From the NCBI GenBank assembly GCA_963575745.1, contig CAUYUJ010012747.1, positions 290,952 through 354,951 of the forward strand: a stretch of DNA of 64,000 nt, given 5' to 3'. Under the pieces are notes generated by a model that was given only the letters and a program-made list of their open reading frames with translations, did no database searches and had not been told where the DNA came from. This stretch comes from Prorocentrum cordatum (Eukaryota; Sar; Dinophyceae; Prorocentrales; Prorocentraceae). Each line of letters begins with the position of its first letter. Position 1 is the stretch's first letter. This document shows positions 21,148-30,960 of this stretch, in pieces. A program made the position numbers and the translations under genes.

Positions 21148-22253
21148 GGCCGCGACGTCGAGGCCGCTTCCCGAAGTTTGGACCGCGGACCATCCAGCGC
21201 GCCTCAAGCGGGGCTCGCACGCGAGGATGGACCCACAGGACCCGTCGCCGGAAGCCTCGCCCTCCGGGTGGCCTCCAGGGGGCCTGGCCTCCCAAGTCGC
21301 CTGCAAATCCAGGGTGGGGGCCAAGCGCGACACGACAGGGTCCGGCAAAAGACCATCGCACCACAAGGTCCAGTCCCTGCGCTCGCGCGCGCCCGCTCCG
21401 ACCGAGGCCGGCGGCAAGGAATCCCGCCGTGAGCCCCGCGCGCGCGGACAGTCCTCCCAAAGCCAGTGCGCCGCCGTCCCAGGCGCCGAGGCACGCAACT
21501 CCAACCAGGGGCAACCGACGAGGCCTGCTCGAAACTTCGTGGCATTGTCCCACGATCCGTTGGCAGCCAGACACCTCTTCGCGGCCTCGTGGGGCGCCGC
21601 CCAGTCGCTCTCGGCCGAAGGCTTCGGGGAGCAGAGGTGCCGAATTTGGGGCGAGAAACGGGGGGGGGGCGAGAGATGTGGGGGCAGGCGGGGACACTGC
21701 GTGTGCGCCGTACGCAGCAGCCAATCCTCAGATCCTCGCCTCGCGGTCGGGGGCGCGCCTCGTTCAGATCCAACGCTTCGCCTCGAGCCGTCCTCAAGAT
21801 GCAGACGCCAGGGCCGAGCGACCACCCGATGCGAAGGCAGACTGCAAGGGCGGCAGGGATGGGGCCCTTGACCAACGAGCAAGTCCCGTCGATGGGCCCC
21901 TTGGCTCGGGCGAGGCTCCTATCGGCCGTGCTGAGGAGAAAACCAATCCAGTCAGGACGGCATCATTGGGGCCACGCGTTCTGGGCCAATATTGGAATGG
22001 GCCCGACAGTGCAAGCATGTGCTGGGTCAGTCGTGGCAGGGTCTCCTCTCACCAGCGCGGGGTCGAGCATGGACGACCAAGGGCCGCGAGCACAAACAGG
22101 GCCGCCTGGGCCCCCTGGGCCGCCCTAGGCCCTAAGAACATGCATCGCCTGTCTCCGCGCCCTCCCCGTCGCAGCGTCCCCCCGAGTCTCCACGGGCACC
22201 GTTCCCGTCGAAGCCAACTGCTTGCACTTTCCTCGGGCACGGCAGCAGGCTTG
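21148..22253. other. No gene recognised
   Basis: GC-rich DNA with very long open frames on both strands. The composition (Arg, Pro, Ala, Gly, Ser) and lack of domains argue against a gene. Confidence 0.5.
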
Positions 22254-22345
22254 AGGAGGAGGAGGAGGAGGAGGAGGAGGAGGAGGAGGAGGAGGAGGGG
22301 AAGGAGGAGGAGGAGGACGAGGAGGAGGAGGAGGAGGAGGCGTTG
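22254..22345. repeat. (GGA)n microsatellite
   Basis: GGA tract with GGGA and GAC interruptions. Confidence 0.9.
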
Positions 22346-22544
22346 GGCCTTCGTGCGCCGCCTCTGCAGACGCCCGCGGCGCTTGCGCGACGCGCGGCCG
22401 TGCCGAGCCTCCTGCCGCGCGGAGCAGTCGCCGCCGAGCCTGCGGCTCGAGCGGGGGCCTCTCGCCCCTGCAGCGCGGGGAGGCGCCGGCGCAGGGCATC
22501 CGCGGCCGAGTGCCCGCTGGCGAGGCCTGGGCCTCTGCGTCGTG

Positions 22545-22771
22545 GAGCACCAGTTTTTTATGTTTGAGCGATTTTTTCACATGGCAAATGAGATGCTATC
22601 TATTGATCTGGCGCCGTTGAGCACCAGGTTTTTTTTGGGTTTAAACCATTGGTTTCATATGGCAGATGAAATGCTATTTATTTATCTGGCGCCGTTGAGC
22701 ACCACGTTTTTTTGGTTAGAGCAATTTTTTCACATGGCAAATGAAATGCTACTTATCTATCTGGCGCCGTT
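22545..22771 (+). repeat. Tandem repeat, ~76-bp AT-rich unit, three copies
   Basis: Units start with GAGCACCA at 22545, 22619 and 22697 (74, 78 and 75 bp) and end CTGGCGCCGTT. A fourth GAGCACC follows at 22772. The AT-rich body (CACATGGCAAATGARATGCT) contrasts with the GC-rich flanks. The array lies immediately downstream of the reverse transcriptase relic on the minus strand. Confidence 0.88.
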
Positions 22772-22784
22772 GAGCACCGGGCGG

Positions 22785-23423
22785 TCAGCCAGGGGCCCAG
22801 CTCGACCACCGCGCAGGCCTGGGGCAGGCGTGCCGGCCATTCGTGCCCCGCGGCCCGCGGGCTGCAGCCGGGTGTCGTCCACGACGCCGCCGAGGTCGAG
22901 GCTCGGGATGCCAGCCGCCGGAGCCAACGTCGGCACCAGGAGCACCCTTTTCATCAGGTCGGCGAGCGAGCAGCCAGCCACCACCCAGGTTCCGCGGGCG
23001 GAGCGCGCCGACGACCAGGCCCTCGAAGCCCAAGGCACGCGGCATGCTGTAGAGGCCGAGCATCATTCGCAGCAGCGGCATGCCGAATTCCATGACCCTC
23101 GCCTTTGCCACCAGGAGGTGCCACCGGATGCACTCGTAGGCCTTGGCGAGGTCTGAAAGAATGGACACTGCCGTCCAGTCGCGGGCCAAGGCATACTCCG
23201 CCTGCCATGCGCAGGCCTCACAACTCTTGACTCGACCGTTCGCGCCTGTGGCTGTCGGCCGATCTGCCGCCTTCGCCGTGTCAAAGCCAGCGGCTGCACG
23301 GTACCAGGACAGATCCCAATCGCGCGTCGACCGCCTTCTGGCTTGGGTAACAAGGCTTTCCACATGATAGCGATCGAGACAGCACCATGTCTCATGGCCA
23401 GCATACACTCCCATGGCCATCAT
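22785..23423 (-). pseudogene. Reverse transcriptase relic of a decayed LINE
   Basis: Reverse transcriptase blocks occur in order on the minus strand but in three different frames. LLPKPEGGRRAIG lies at about 23350-23310, SILSDLAKAYECIR (motif A region) at about 23165-23120, AGCSLADLMK (motif B region) at about 22985-22955 and GVVDDTR (motif C-like) at about 22895-22875. The aspartate-bearing blocks are still readable. At least two frameshifts are required, so the protein is dead. The family looks different from the intact LINE, because LLPKPEGG and AGCSLAD do not match its PKGSE and GCGLSGT blocks. Confidence 0.75.
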
Positions 23424-24229
23424 TCACTCCCTGCTTATGCAAAAAACCTTCGAGAAAGAAATTGACCAGCTCCGCTGAATTTCTTAAAGGGCCAGCTTTG
23501 GAAGCGTGTAATTTCTTAGAGCGCAGCGCGGTGCCTGTGTTGGGTGGTTTTGATCAAGGTTGCGCTGGTGATTATGCCGATTGCGCTGCCAGGGGCTGTG
23601 GAGCAAGATCTGAAAGACCGTAACATGTCTGGAAAGATCTGGCGGGAGATGTGGACGAAGACCTGCAAGCAATCTGGAAATGTATCGGGACGAACATGTG
23701 GAAAATATAAGTAGAACCTTGGAAAGAAAGATGGAGAAACATATCCGGAGGAAAGACGAACACATGCAGAGTAAGATGTCAAGAACATCTGGCTTAAGAT
23801 CTCAGGAACATCTGGGGGAAGTTCTGGGCGATGATCTGGAGGGACATCTGGGGAAAGATCTGGAGTGACATCTGGAGGGGAATCTTGCGCGAGAGCGAAA
23901 CGTCCAACAAAACAACGGCCCAATTGCGCAACCGGACGAACACGCCACTGGCGTTCAGACTTCACGCAAAACGTGTTCCCGAGCATGCTTAGAACGGACA
24001 AAAGAAAACTATAACAAAAGGGAACCACCATACTGGTAGAGCACTGCTGAGGAATCTATGCTCGTATGTAAAAATGTGTACACAAATTTCAACAACCAAC
24101 ATAACAATCATCATAACCGCCAGTGCTTAGAAACTTGGCCAATGTTTTAGAATTCCGTATCGAAGATTCGGGAATTTCGAGATCCAGCTTGGCGGGTGGG
24201 AGCTTCCTCGCAGAAGATGACCGTGTAAT
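23424..24229. other. No gene; loose ATCTGG repeats
   Basis: At about 23590-23880 degenerate repeats of ATCTGGNGGGAMATCTGG occur. The rest is unassigned and separates two pieces of the decayed LINE. Confidence 0.5.
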
Positions 24230-24433
24230 TCCCATGATGGCCTGGCCACTGAATATCGTGAAATGCCTGGGGTGCACCACATCGCAGCCCAGGCCCGTGA
24301 TCCCCGAGAAGGTGTGCGAGACTCTCCTCACCTTCTCCACTGTGGGAATTCTGATCTTGACCCTGTCAAAGTCGGCGTCCCTCCACTCGATCGCGTCCAG
24401 GCCTAGCCCCTTGGACCACAGCTGGTGCCACGC
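24230..24433 (-). pseudogene. LINE ORF2 linker fragment upstream of reverse transcriptase
   Basis: The minus frame reads WHQLWSKGLGLDAIEW, then VEKVRRVSHTFS, then TGLGCDVVHPRHF. This resembles the region just before the reverse transcriptase core in dinoflagellate LINEs (a GLGxDxxHPRH block). It is truncated on its 5' side by a GGA tract and loses similarity after about 24230. It is probably part of the same dead element as the pieces at 22.8-23.4 kb. Confidence 0.6.
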
Positions 24434-24890
24434 AGGGAGGAGGAGGAGGAGGAGGAGGAGGAGGAGGAGGAGAAGGAGGAGGAGGAGGAGGAGGAGGAGA
24501 AGGAGGAGGAGGACGGGGAGGAGGAGGAGGAGGAGGAGGAGGAGGAGAAGGAGGAGGAGGAGGAGGAGGAAGAGGAGGAGGAGGAGGAGGAGGAGGAGGA
24601 GGAGGAGGAGGAGGAGGGGGAGGGGGAGGAGAGGGAGGAGGAGGAGGAGGAGGGGAGGAGAAGGGGGAGGGGGAGGAGGAGGAGAAGGAGGAGGAGCAGG
24701 GAGGAGGTGCAGGAGGAGGAGGAGGAGGAGGAGGAGGAGGAGGAGGAGGAGGGAGGAGGAGGAGGGGGAGAGAGGGGAGGGAGGAGGAGGAGGAGGAGGA
24801 GGAGGAGGAGGAGGAGGAGGAGGAGGAGGAGGAGGAGGAGGAGGAGGAGGAGAAAGGATGAGGGGGAGGAGGGGGAGGAGGAGGAACGAA
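24434..24890. repeat. Large (GGA)n / (GGGGA)n microsatellite
   Basis: The longest GGA-family tract in the window, about 450 bp, with GAAGGA and GGGGGA interruptions. The predicted Glu-, Arg-, Gly-, Leu- and Ser-rich frames are artefacts. Confidence 0.95.
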
Positions 24891-25423
24891 GGATCCCCTC
24901 CACTCCCTCCGACCCCCCGCGCTGCGGGCCTCAGGTTCCGAAGGCGAAGCCCCCCTGCGGCACCTGGGGCCGCCCGCACGCTCCGCATCGGGGGGGGGAG
25001 CGGAGAGGAGCGCCGGCCCGAGTCATCGCGCGCCCTCTGCCCAGGAGGATAGGAGGAAGGATGGGGATTGGCGGCGAGCGAGGGGGGGAGGTGAGATCGA
25101 TAAGGCCTTCTCAGGAGGCGGCGGGACTTCTCGGAGGCCCTGTCGCCTTCCCAGACAGTTTTCTGTGCTTCGGGGGAGGCTTGGGGAGCTTCCCAGAAGG
25201 CCGTGGGACTCCTAAGCTTCCTGAGGAGGCCCGCCCCTTGTCACTTCCCTTACGGGCTCGCCGCCGAAGGAGGAGGGAGGGGGGGAGGGATGACTAGTGT
25301 GAGCCCAAGACGCATCCACGATGTTGCAAACAAAAAACGCCCTCCAGGTTCCCTTTTTCATAGGTCCCTGCAAGAATGTGTGTTCATTTCGGGACGTGCC
25401 CCGCTGAAAAACACATGTTTTGA
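24891..25423. other. No gene; palindromic CTTCTC/GAAGG repeat region
   Basis: Between 25106 and 25250, motifs such as AAGGCCTTCTCAGGAGG and CCCAGAAGGCC recur in both orientations. A related stretch lies at 29737-29893. Boundaries are unclear. Confidence 0.4.
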
Positions 25424-25569
25424 CGAGCGCGTTCCACTACTCGCAAGGTCACTATTTGCAAATGGCCTGGATCCCCCGCGGGGGATCTACGATAAATTAC
25501 ATAAAAGCATACATGTGTTTGTTTCGGACGTTTGCGAGTAGGCACTTTGCGAGGAGTGGAACGCGCTCG
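25424..25569 (+). mobile_element. MITE family D, copy 1
   Basis: A 146-bp element with inverted ends CGAGCGCGTTCCACTACTCG and, on the other strand, CGAGCGCGTTCCACTCCTCG. The interior has CAAATGGCCTGGATCC..CGGGGGATC and CGGACGTTTGCGAGTAGG. It matches the copy at 45919-46237 but lacks that copy's nested insertion. No clear target duplication is seen. Confidence 0.78.
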
Positions 25570-25819
25570 GCGAATGTTTGAGAATCCTCAATCATCCTGG
25601 ATCACGATTCCTGGGACTGCGGCACTGCGAACCAACGCGGAATTGTTGCGTCCTGACAACCACAAGTCGTGCTGGAACGACAATCTGGGGACTTCAGCAC
25701 CGCGAATCAACGGGACTGCTGCGTCCTGATCCCAAAACGGTGCCAGCACGCAACTCCCGGGACTTCTCAACCCTACGGCTTTCGGGCGACCGGCTTTCAG
25801 CACATTTCAAACGAATGCG

Positions 25820-26110
25820 CGCGGCGCTAAGGCGAGAGCCTCAGTTTGAAAAGGACCCGCCCTCCATCCTCGAAGCTGCTGCACAGGTCGAAAACATGTG
25901 TGCCAAGGCTGAACCTAAACGGTGTTTTTCGTTTTCGTTTTGTCTTCGTTTTCCCTCGCCCCTGTCTCGAACCCGCCTGTACCGCAAAACGGCGTCGAAA
26001 CGAAAACGGCCCACGACATCACCAACAGCACCGTTTAGGTCCAGCCCTGATGTGTGCGCGGCGCTGGGACGAGAACTGCATGCTGAACTGGGCCCGCCCT
26101 CCGTCCCTCA
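25820..26110. repeat. ~80-bp dispersed repeat units interrupted by a hAT-like MITE
   Basis: Before and after the MITE at 25904-26049, the sequence matches the 80-bp repeat at 27850-28300: GCGCGGCGCTAAGGCGAGA and GACCCGCCCTCCATCC before it, and TGTGTGCGCGGCGCTGGGAC and CCCGCCCTCCGTCC after it. Removing the MITE and one 8-mer restores a continuous repeat unit. Confidence 0.75.
25904..26049 (+). mobile_element. hAT-like MITE, copy 1, perfect 8-bp target duplication
   Basis: A 146-bp element starting CAAGGCTGAACCTAAACGG. The reverse complement of its right end starts CAGGGCTGGACCTAAACGG. ATGTGTGC flanks it on both sides (25896-25903 and 26050-26057). An 8-bp duplication with CAGGG-type ends is the hallmark of the hAT superfamily. 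There is no coding capacity, so it depends on a transposase made elsewhere. Confidence 0.92.
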
Positions 26111-26147
26111 GGCCGTTGCAGGCATGTCAAGCTCTGGGACCCGCAAG

Positions 26148-26191
26148 CGAAGAAGAAGTAGAAGAAGAAGAAGAATAAGAAAAATAAGACA

Positions 26192-26223
<32 letters not shown>

Positions 26224-26232
26224 GAAAAAATA
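26148..26232. repeat. (GAA)n(AAT)n microsatellite
   Basis: AGAAGA repeats pass into a pure AAT tract (about 26193-26222), unusual here for its AT-richness. Confidence 0.9.
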
Positions 26233-26369
26233 ATAAGGAGAAGAGCAGGAGAGGAGGGCCCAGAGCAGCCAGGAGGAGAGGGCGGTTCGGTTCGGCTCTC
26301 CTCGGAAGCAGGGTGCACGACCTCGACAGCCAGGGGGGTGCGCCTCTAATGAGCGGCGCAGCCCAGGAG

Positions 26370-26580
26370 AGGGCGGTGAGGGGGAGGAGGAGGTAGGGAG
26401 GGAGGGAGGAGGTAGGGAGGAGGAGAGGGCGGCGAGGGGGAGGAGGCAGGTAGGAGGCGAGGGCGGTGCGAGGGAGGAGGAGGTAGGGAGGGAGGAGGAG
26501 ATAGGGAGGAGTTGGCGGTGAGAGGGAGGAGGCAGGGAGGAGGCGAGGGCGGCGCGAAGGAACCGGGAGGAGGGAGATGG
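26370..26580. repeat. GGGAGG-type purine repeat
   Basis: Degenerate GGGAGGAGG and GGTAGGGAGG repeats with GGCGAGGGCGG spacers. No gene is present. Confidence 0.85.
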
Positions 26581-26682
26581 ACGAGGAGGATCCCCGATCC
26601 TGGGTCGAGGTTCACACACACACACACCCCAGATGGGATGGGCCCCAGGGTTCCACAGCTCCCCCCCCCAGATGGGATGGGG

Positions 26683-26830
26683 GGATGACGACGACGACGA
26701 CGACAAACGACGACGGCGACGACGACCCCGACGACGACGACGACGCCGACGACGACGACGACGACGCCGACGCCGACGCCGACGACGGAAGACGACGACG
26801 ACGGAAGGCGACGGCAACGACGAACCACCC
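26683..26830. repeat. (GAC)n microsatellite
   Basis: GAC tract with GCC interruptions, followed by GACGGAAGACG. Asp-rich and Arg-rich frames are artefacts. Confidence 0.92.
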
Positions 26831-26960
26831 CACACCCACGAGGGTGGGGAGCACCAGCACCCTCCACCGCGCCACGCCCACGGGGCCACGGCCACATGGG
26901 GAGGGGGGAAGGGGAGGGAGGAGCGATCCCATCCGCGAGGCCTCCGCAGGGCGCAGGGGC

Positions 26961-27144
26961 GTACTCCAGATTTCGTAATAAAGGGAGGGGGGGCTCATTT
27001 CGGGGGGGGTCTCTTCCAGGCTATCTTGGAGGGCCTGGGGGGTCTGGGGATGATGTTTTGGAGGGTTCTCCCAAGGGGGAGGTCTGAAATGGCTTGTCTT
27101 GGAAGGTCCAGACCCCCTCCCTTTTATTACGAAATCTGGAGTAC
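26961..27144. mobile_element. Inverted-repeat MITE, possibly Tc1/mariner type
   Basis: A 184-bp element. The left end is GTACTCCAGATTTCGTAATA. The right end is the reverse complement with one extra A, and pairing spans about 31 bp through AAGGGAGGGGG. TA sits at both outer ends, so TIRs starting CTCC with a TA target duplication, as in Stowaway/mariner MITEs, are possible. The interior is G-rich. This is the only copy here. Confidence 0.75.
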
Positions 27145-27849
27145 CCATCTGGCGGGGGGGGGCTCGATCCCTTCTGCCCCAGGGAGGGACAGCCCGGGAT
27201 CATGTGTGCGGAAGGATGACTGTTCCCAGATATTTCACAACGTTTTGCAAGGTGTGACTCGATGCACCTGTTGTTTCCCTCCTCCCGCTCCTCCACCCGT
27301 TGCTCCGCCTTCCCCCTCGGAAGAGGAATGCGATGAGGGACATGAAGGGATCAGGAGGAGGGAGAGGAATTGGAAGATATTTCTGCCCCTTTGTTCCTCA
27401 GCCTGCTCCTGAGCATCGTCTGGTCCAAACTGAGGTTCCTCTACCTGTTCCTCCACCCGTTCTCTCCTGATTCCACTGGTGCTTGGCCACGGCTCGCAGC
27501 AGCACCCCAATATCATCGAGGCGACGGGACTGCACGAACCTGGTCCGATTTGATCCTGGCCTCCTTTCTCTGTGGCCCGGGATGCGTCAATGATGCTGCA
27601 ATACACCCTTCCGCCCCAAATCCCCTCCACATGTTCCCTAGAAACCTTCCGTTTCACTACAAGATGCGTCCCGTTGAAAGAACAGAGCACTTTATCCACA
27701 TAGGCGGGAGCCCGGTTTTGACAAGGAACTGCCTTGCATCCTTCTAGCGCTCTGTCAGGAATGCGAAAAAAGCATGATCATACAATTCAGCGAAGTGTCC
27801 GTGAGATTACCGTTTCGAAAAAAAGACCGCCCCGCCCATTCGTGCAACT
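27145..27849. other. No gene recognised
   Basis: Mixed sequence without identifiable domains, RNA genes or repeat family. Confidence 0.5.
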
Positions 27850-28400
27850 GGTGCGCAAGCTTTCGCTCTGGTCATGATCCTCGAGAACGTCTCACGCGAG
27901 AGCGCCATTTTGAAACGGAGCCGCCCTCCATCCGCGCAACTGCTACATCTGTTGGGGCTTCTGGTCAACTTGTACGGAGGTCTCATCCGAGAGCCCAATT
28001 TCGAAATCGCCCTACATCCCTAAAACTGCTCGAAGCCTTTAGGACGAATGTGCGCGGCGATAAATGCGACAGCCCCATTTTGAGAAGGACCCGCCCGCCT
28101 GTTGCAAACTTTTGAAACGAGTGTGCGCGGCGATAATGCGGTATCCTGGTTTTGAGAACACCCTGTGCTCCATCCTTGGACCTGTTGCAAACTTTTAGAG
28201 CGAATGTGTGCGGTGCTGAAGCGAGAACCCCATGTTGGAAACGACCACCCCATCCATCCATGCAACTGTTGCGAATTCCAAGCGCTTCAAGATCATGCAC
28301 ACCTGCGGACTTTTCAAGCAAAACGCCCGGTCCGCCCTACCGACACGTCTAGGGGGCGACAGGGAGCTATATACTCTGAGAAAGCATGGGGGAAGCACTC
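27850..28400 (+). repeat. Array of ~80-bp repeat units
   Basis: Four to five diverged units share GCAAACTTTTAGAGCGAATG, TGCGCGGCG, a CCCCATTTTGAGAA-like stretch and CCGCCCTCCATCC. Related units occur at 25820-26110 and 41860-41960, and inverted traces occur at about 37800-38010. The array ends with a block (CGCCC..CCGCCCTAC..GGCGACAGGGAG, about 28325-28365) that also follows the unit at 42 kb. Confidence 0.75.
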
Positions 28401-28764
28401 TTCATTCCGAACCCCCGACATGCGCGCGCGTCTCTCGACGAAAAGCGCCTGCGCGCCGAAGAAGCCGGCGTTCATGGCGTTCCCTGCCGCCCGCCGCTGG
28501 GTCTGCCGCCCCTCCCGCACACTCCCCCTGCCGAGGAAGACGGTAATTCTGTTTGACAGCTTTTTATCTATCTCTCTCTCTCTCCCTATGTATTTGTTTT
28601 GTTCCCTCTCTCTCTCTCTATCTCCCCTCCATCTCTCGTTGCATCACATCCTCCAGGCGACGACGACGGCGCTGCCTCGAGGACTGCGGATCGCCAGCGC
28701 ATTGCTGCCCCGCAGCGTGCAGAGCGGAGGGAGCGGGGGTGGGCTGGCCCGGGGCGGGGGAAGC
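28401..28764. other. No gene; short CT-rich stretches
   Basis: TCTC dinucleotide stretches at about 28568-28635. No gene is recognised. Confidence 0.5.
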
Positions 28765-28905
28765 TTCTCCTCCTGCTGCTGCTGCTCGTTCTCCTCCATC
28801 TCCTCCTCCTGCTCCTGCTGCTCCTCCCGCTGCTCCTCCTGCTGCTGCTCTTGCTGCTCCTTCTGCTGCTGCTGCTGCTCCTCCTCCCGCCTCTCTCCTC
28901 CACGA
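28765..28905. repeat. (CTC/CTG)n microsatellite
   Basis: Mixed CTC, CTG and CCT trinucleotide tract. Confidence 0.9.
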
Positions 28906-29444
28906 AGCTCGAGGATTGAGAATCTTGGACGCTCTTGGGCCTTTTGGGCCTCCAGGGGCCTCTGAAGACCTGCGGGGACTTGCTCTTCCAGAGACTTCGT
29001 CCTGCTGCTGGCTTCCCCTCCGCGCAGGTTTGCGGGGATGTCTGGGGACCTCGAGGATCCTCCGAATACCTCTGGAAGGAGTGAGGGGATGAGGGGATCT
29101 GGAAGTCTTTGTAATGCTTGTCTTGCCGGAGAGAATGACATCGGCCCGGAATCGCAGGCAGATCGGCGACAGGCCCCCGATAGCGAAGCAGCACGATTCC
29201 TTGGCAGGGAGAGACCTCCAAGCCCCTACCGGCGATGACAGGGCGAGGCCGAGAGCGATGCGCAGCTGTTCGACGGAGAGCGGGGGAGCGAGCGAGAGAC
29301 GGCGAGTGATGAGAGAGAGAGGGGGAGAGAGGAAGAGAGACTGGACTGAACTGGAACTCTGGGAATCCAACTGACCACCCAAGCAACCGAGCCTGACTTC
29401 GCAAGCAACGCTGCCGAACATTCGTAAGGATTCTGATACAGAGG
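28906..29444. other. No gene recognised
   Basis: Mixed sequence ending in purine-rich GAGAGA stretches. Nothing supportable. Confidence 0.5.
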
Positions 29445-29445
29445 G

Positions 29446-29484
<39 letters not shown>

Positions 29485-29495
29485 AAGAAACACAA
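29445..29495. repeat. (GA)n microsatellite
   Basis: Pure GA tract followed by AAAGAAAG. Confidence 0.92.
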
Positions 29496-30104
29496 AAAAA
29501 CGAGAACAGGAGGGAACGACAGAGCGAGACGGCCCAAGATCGCCGCTGGATGGCCACGTGAGGGGGTTCAAGATCCGCCCGGCAGCGGCGCCGAGACGCC
29601 CGCGCTACGGCCCGGAAGCCCTCCCGAGCTGCCCACGGGGACCTCCACCGACGGGCGCAAGACCTCAACGTCGGGCTCCACTGCTGCCCACAATAGTTAC
29701 GGTCGGCGGCGTGCCCAGGGGGGAAGGCAGAGGGGCGTGGCCTTCTCAAAGAAGCTCAGATGGCCTTCTGCCTTCTGAAGAGGTTTTATATGCATTCTCC
29801 GAAATCACGGAGGGCTTCTCAGAAGGCTGGGGGCTTCTGATAAACCCCGCCGCCTTCTAAGAAGACCTGCCCCCTCTCACTTCCCCCCCTTGGCGCGCTG
29901 CCGACACAAGAGGCCCACATAGCCCGCAGGAGCCCACTCGTGATCTCCAATAGAGCCCCCAGCCTGCGATGTCACATGCTACGGCCCTCTGGACCACGGG
30001 GGGCCGTGTGTCACATGTCGCAGCCTTCTCTCCACGCTGAAGTGAGCTGGTGGATTACGGGACTCTGGGATGTGGGCAAGGGCGACAATGAAGAAGCAAA
30101 CTGG
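29496..30104. other. No gene recognised
   Basis: Contains a palindromic CTTCTC/GAAGG stretch at 29737-29893 resembling 25106-25250. No gene. Confidence 0.45.
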
Positions 30105-30960
30105 ACATATATACGTAGCACCCCGCAGATGCGGATAAGAGTGAGGGGGCGGTGCGGACGTCGGCAGTTTGCGAGACTCTGAGGAGGCCCGCCGCAGGCG
30201 TGAAAGTTTTACAAATTATGCGGCGAGCCCGCCGCAGGCGCCGATTCTTTCGTTAAACTTATGTGGACAGGTCGCGGGTGGGTCGCGGGTGTAGAGGGCA
30301 GAAAATCCACCCCATAAGAATCACCCCGACAAGCGAAGCTGTTCAGTAAACGCACACAAAGTATGAATCGAACAGGGCAGGGCTGTTTAGTAAACGCCTA
30401 GGGCCGTTTAGTAAACGTCGATTGTCGGGTCCGGGTGGTTTTTCCTCCCTTGCAGGTGGGTCGCGGGGTGGGTCGCGTGTGGGTCGCGGGGTGGGTCGCG
30501 GGTGGGTCGCGGGGTGGGTCGCGAGTGGGTCGCGGGTGGGTCGCGGGGTGGGTCGCGGGTGGGTCGCGGGTGGGTCGCGGGTGGGGTCGCGGGGTGGGTC
30601 GCAGGGTGGGTCGCGGGGTGGGTCGCGGGGTGGGTCGCGGGATGGGTCGCGGGTGGGTCGCGGGTGGGACGGCGACAACAAACAACATCAACAACAACAA
30701 CAGCAGCAACAGCAGCAACACCAACAACAACAAAAACAAAACCAGCAGCAGCAACAACAACCCTAACAACAACACCACTAACAACACCACGAACAACAAC
30801 AACATCAGCAACAACAACAGCAACAGCACCACCAACAACAACAATAACAACAGCAACAGCAACAACGACGCAGCAAACATAATTCTCACCACGAATTCCC
30901 TATTCAGCCACGCACCCAGGGACAATGAATGACCGTTCGGTCCCCTGTATATATAAATAT
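30105..30960 (+). repeat. Second copy of composite block: leader, 12-bp minisatellite, (CAA)n, conserved tail
   Basis: The leader (about 30110-30265, with GAGTGAGGGGGCGG and CCCGCCGCAGGCG) and the GTGGGTCGCGGG array (30270-30670) match 7445-7910 in order and sequence. A CAA/CAG tract follows (30675-30870), then the tail CACGCACCCAGGGACA plus ATGAATGACCGTTCGG (30909-30940). The minisatellite is split by a small inserted element at 30290-30454. Confidence 0.85.
30290..30454 (+). mobile_element. MITE-like insertion inside the 12-bp minisatellite
   Basis: A 165-bp non-minisatellite segment lies between GTGGGTCGCGGG units. Its left end TGTAGAGGGCAGAAAATCC and the reverse complement of its right end TGCAAGGGAGGAAAAACC form an imperfect inverted repeat of about 24 bp. 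Inside are three copies of GTTYAGTAAACG. Because the target is a tandem repeat, the target duplication cannot be measured. Confidence 0.7.

Noticed and set aside
21102-23156. 684-codon plus-strand open frame
   Set aside because: It runs through a GGA tract, an AT-rich tandem repeat and, on the opposite strand, a reverse transcriptase relic. The composition is Arg/Pro/Ala/Gly and there is no domain. Its openness follows from GC-richness.
25106-29893. A further MITE family from the CTTCTC/GAAGG stretches at 25106-25250 and 29737-29893
   Set aside because: The two stretches share motifs but no clear common ends, and internal motifs occur in both orientations. I could not define an element.
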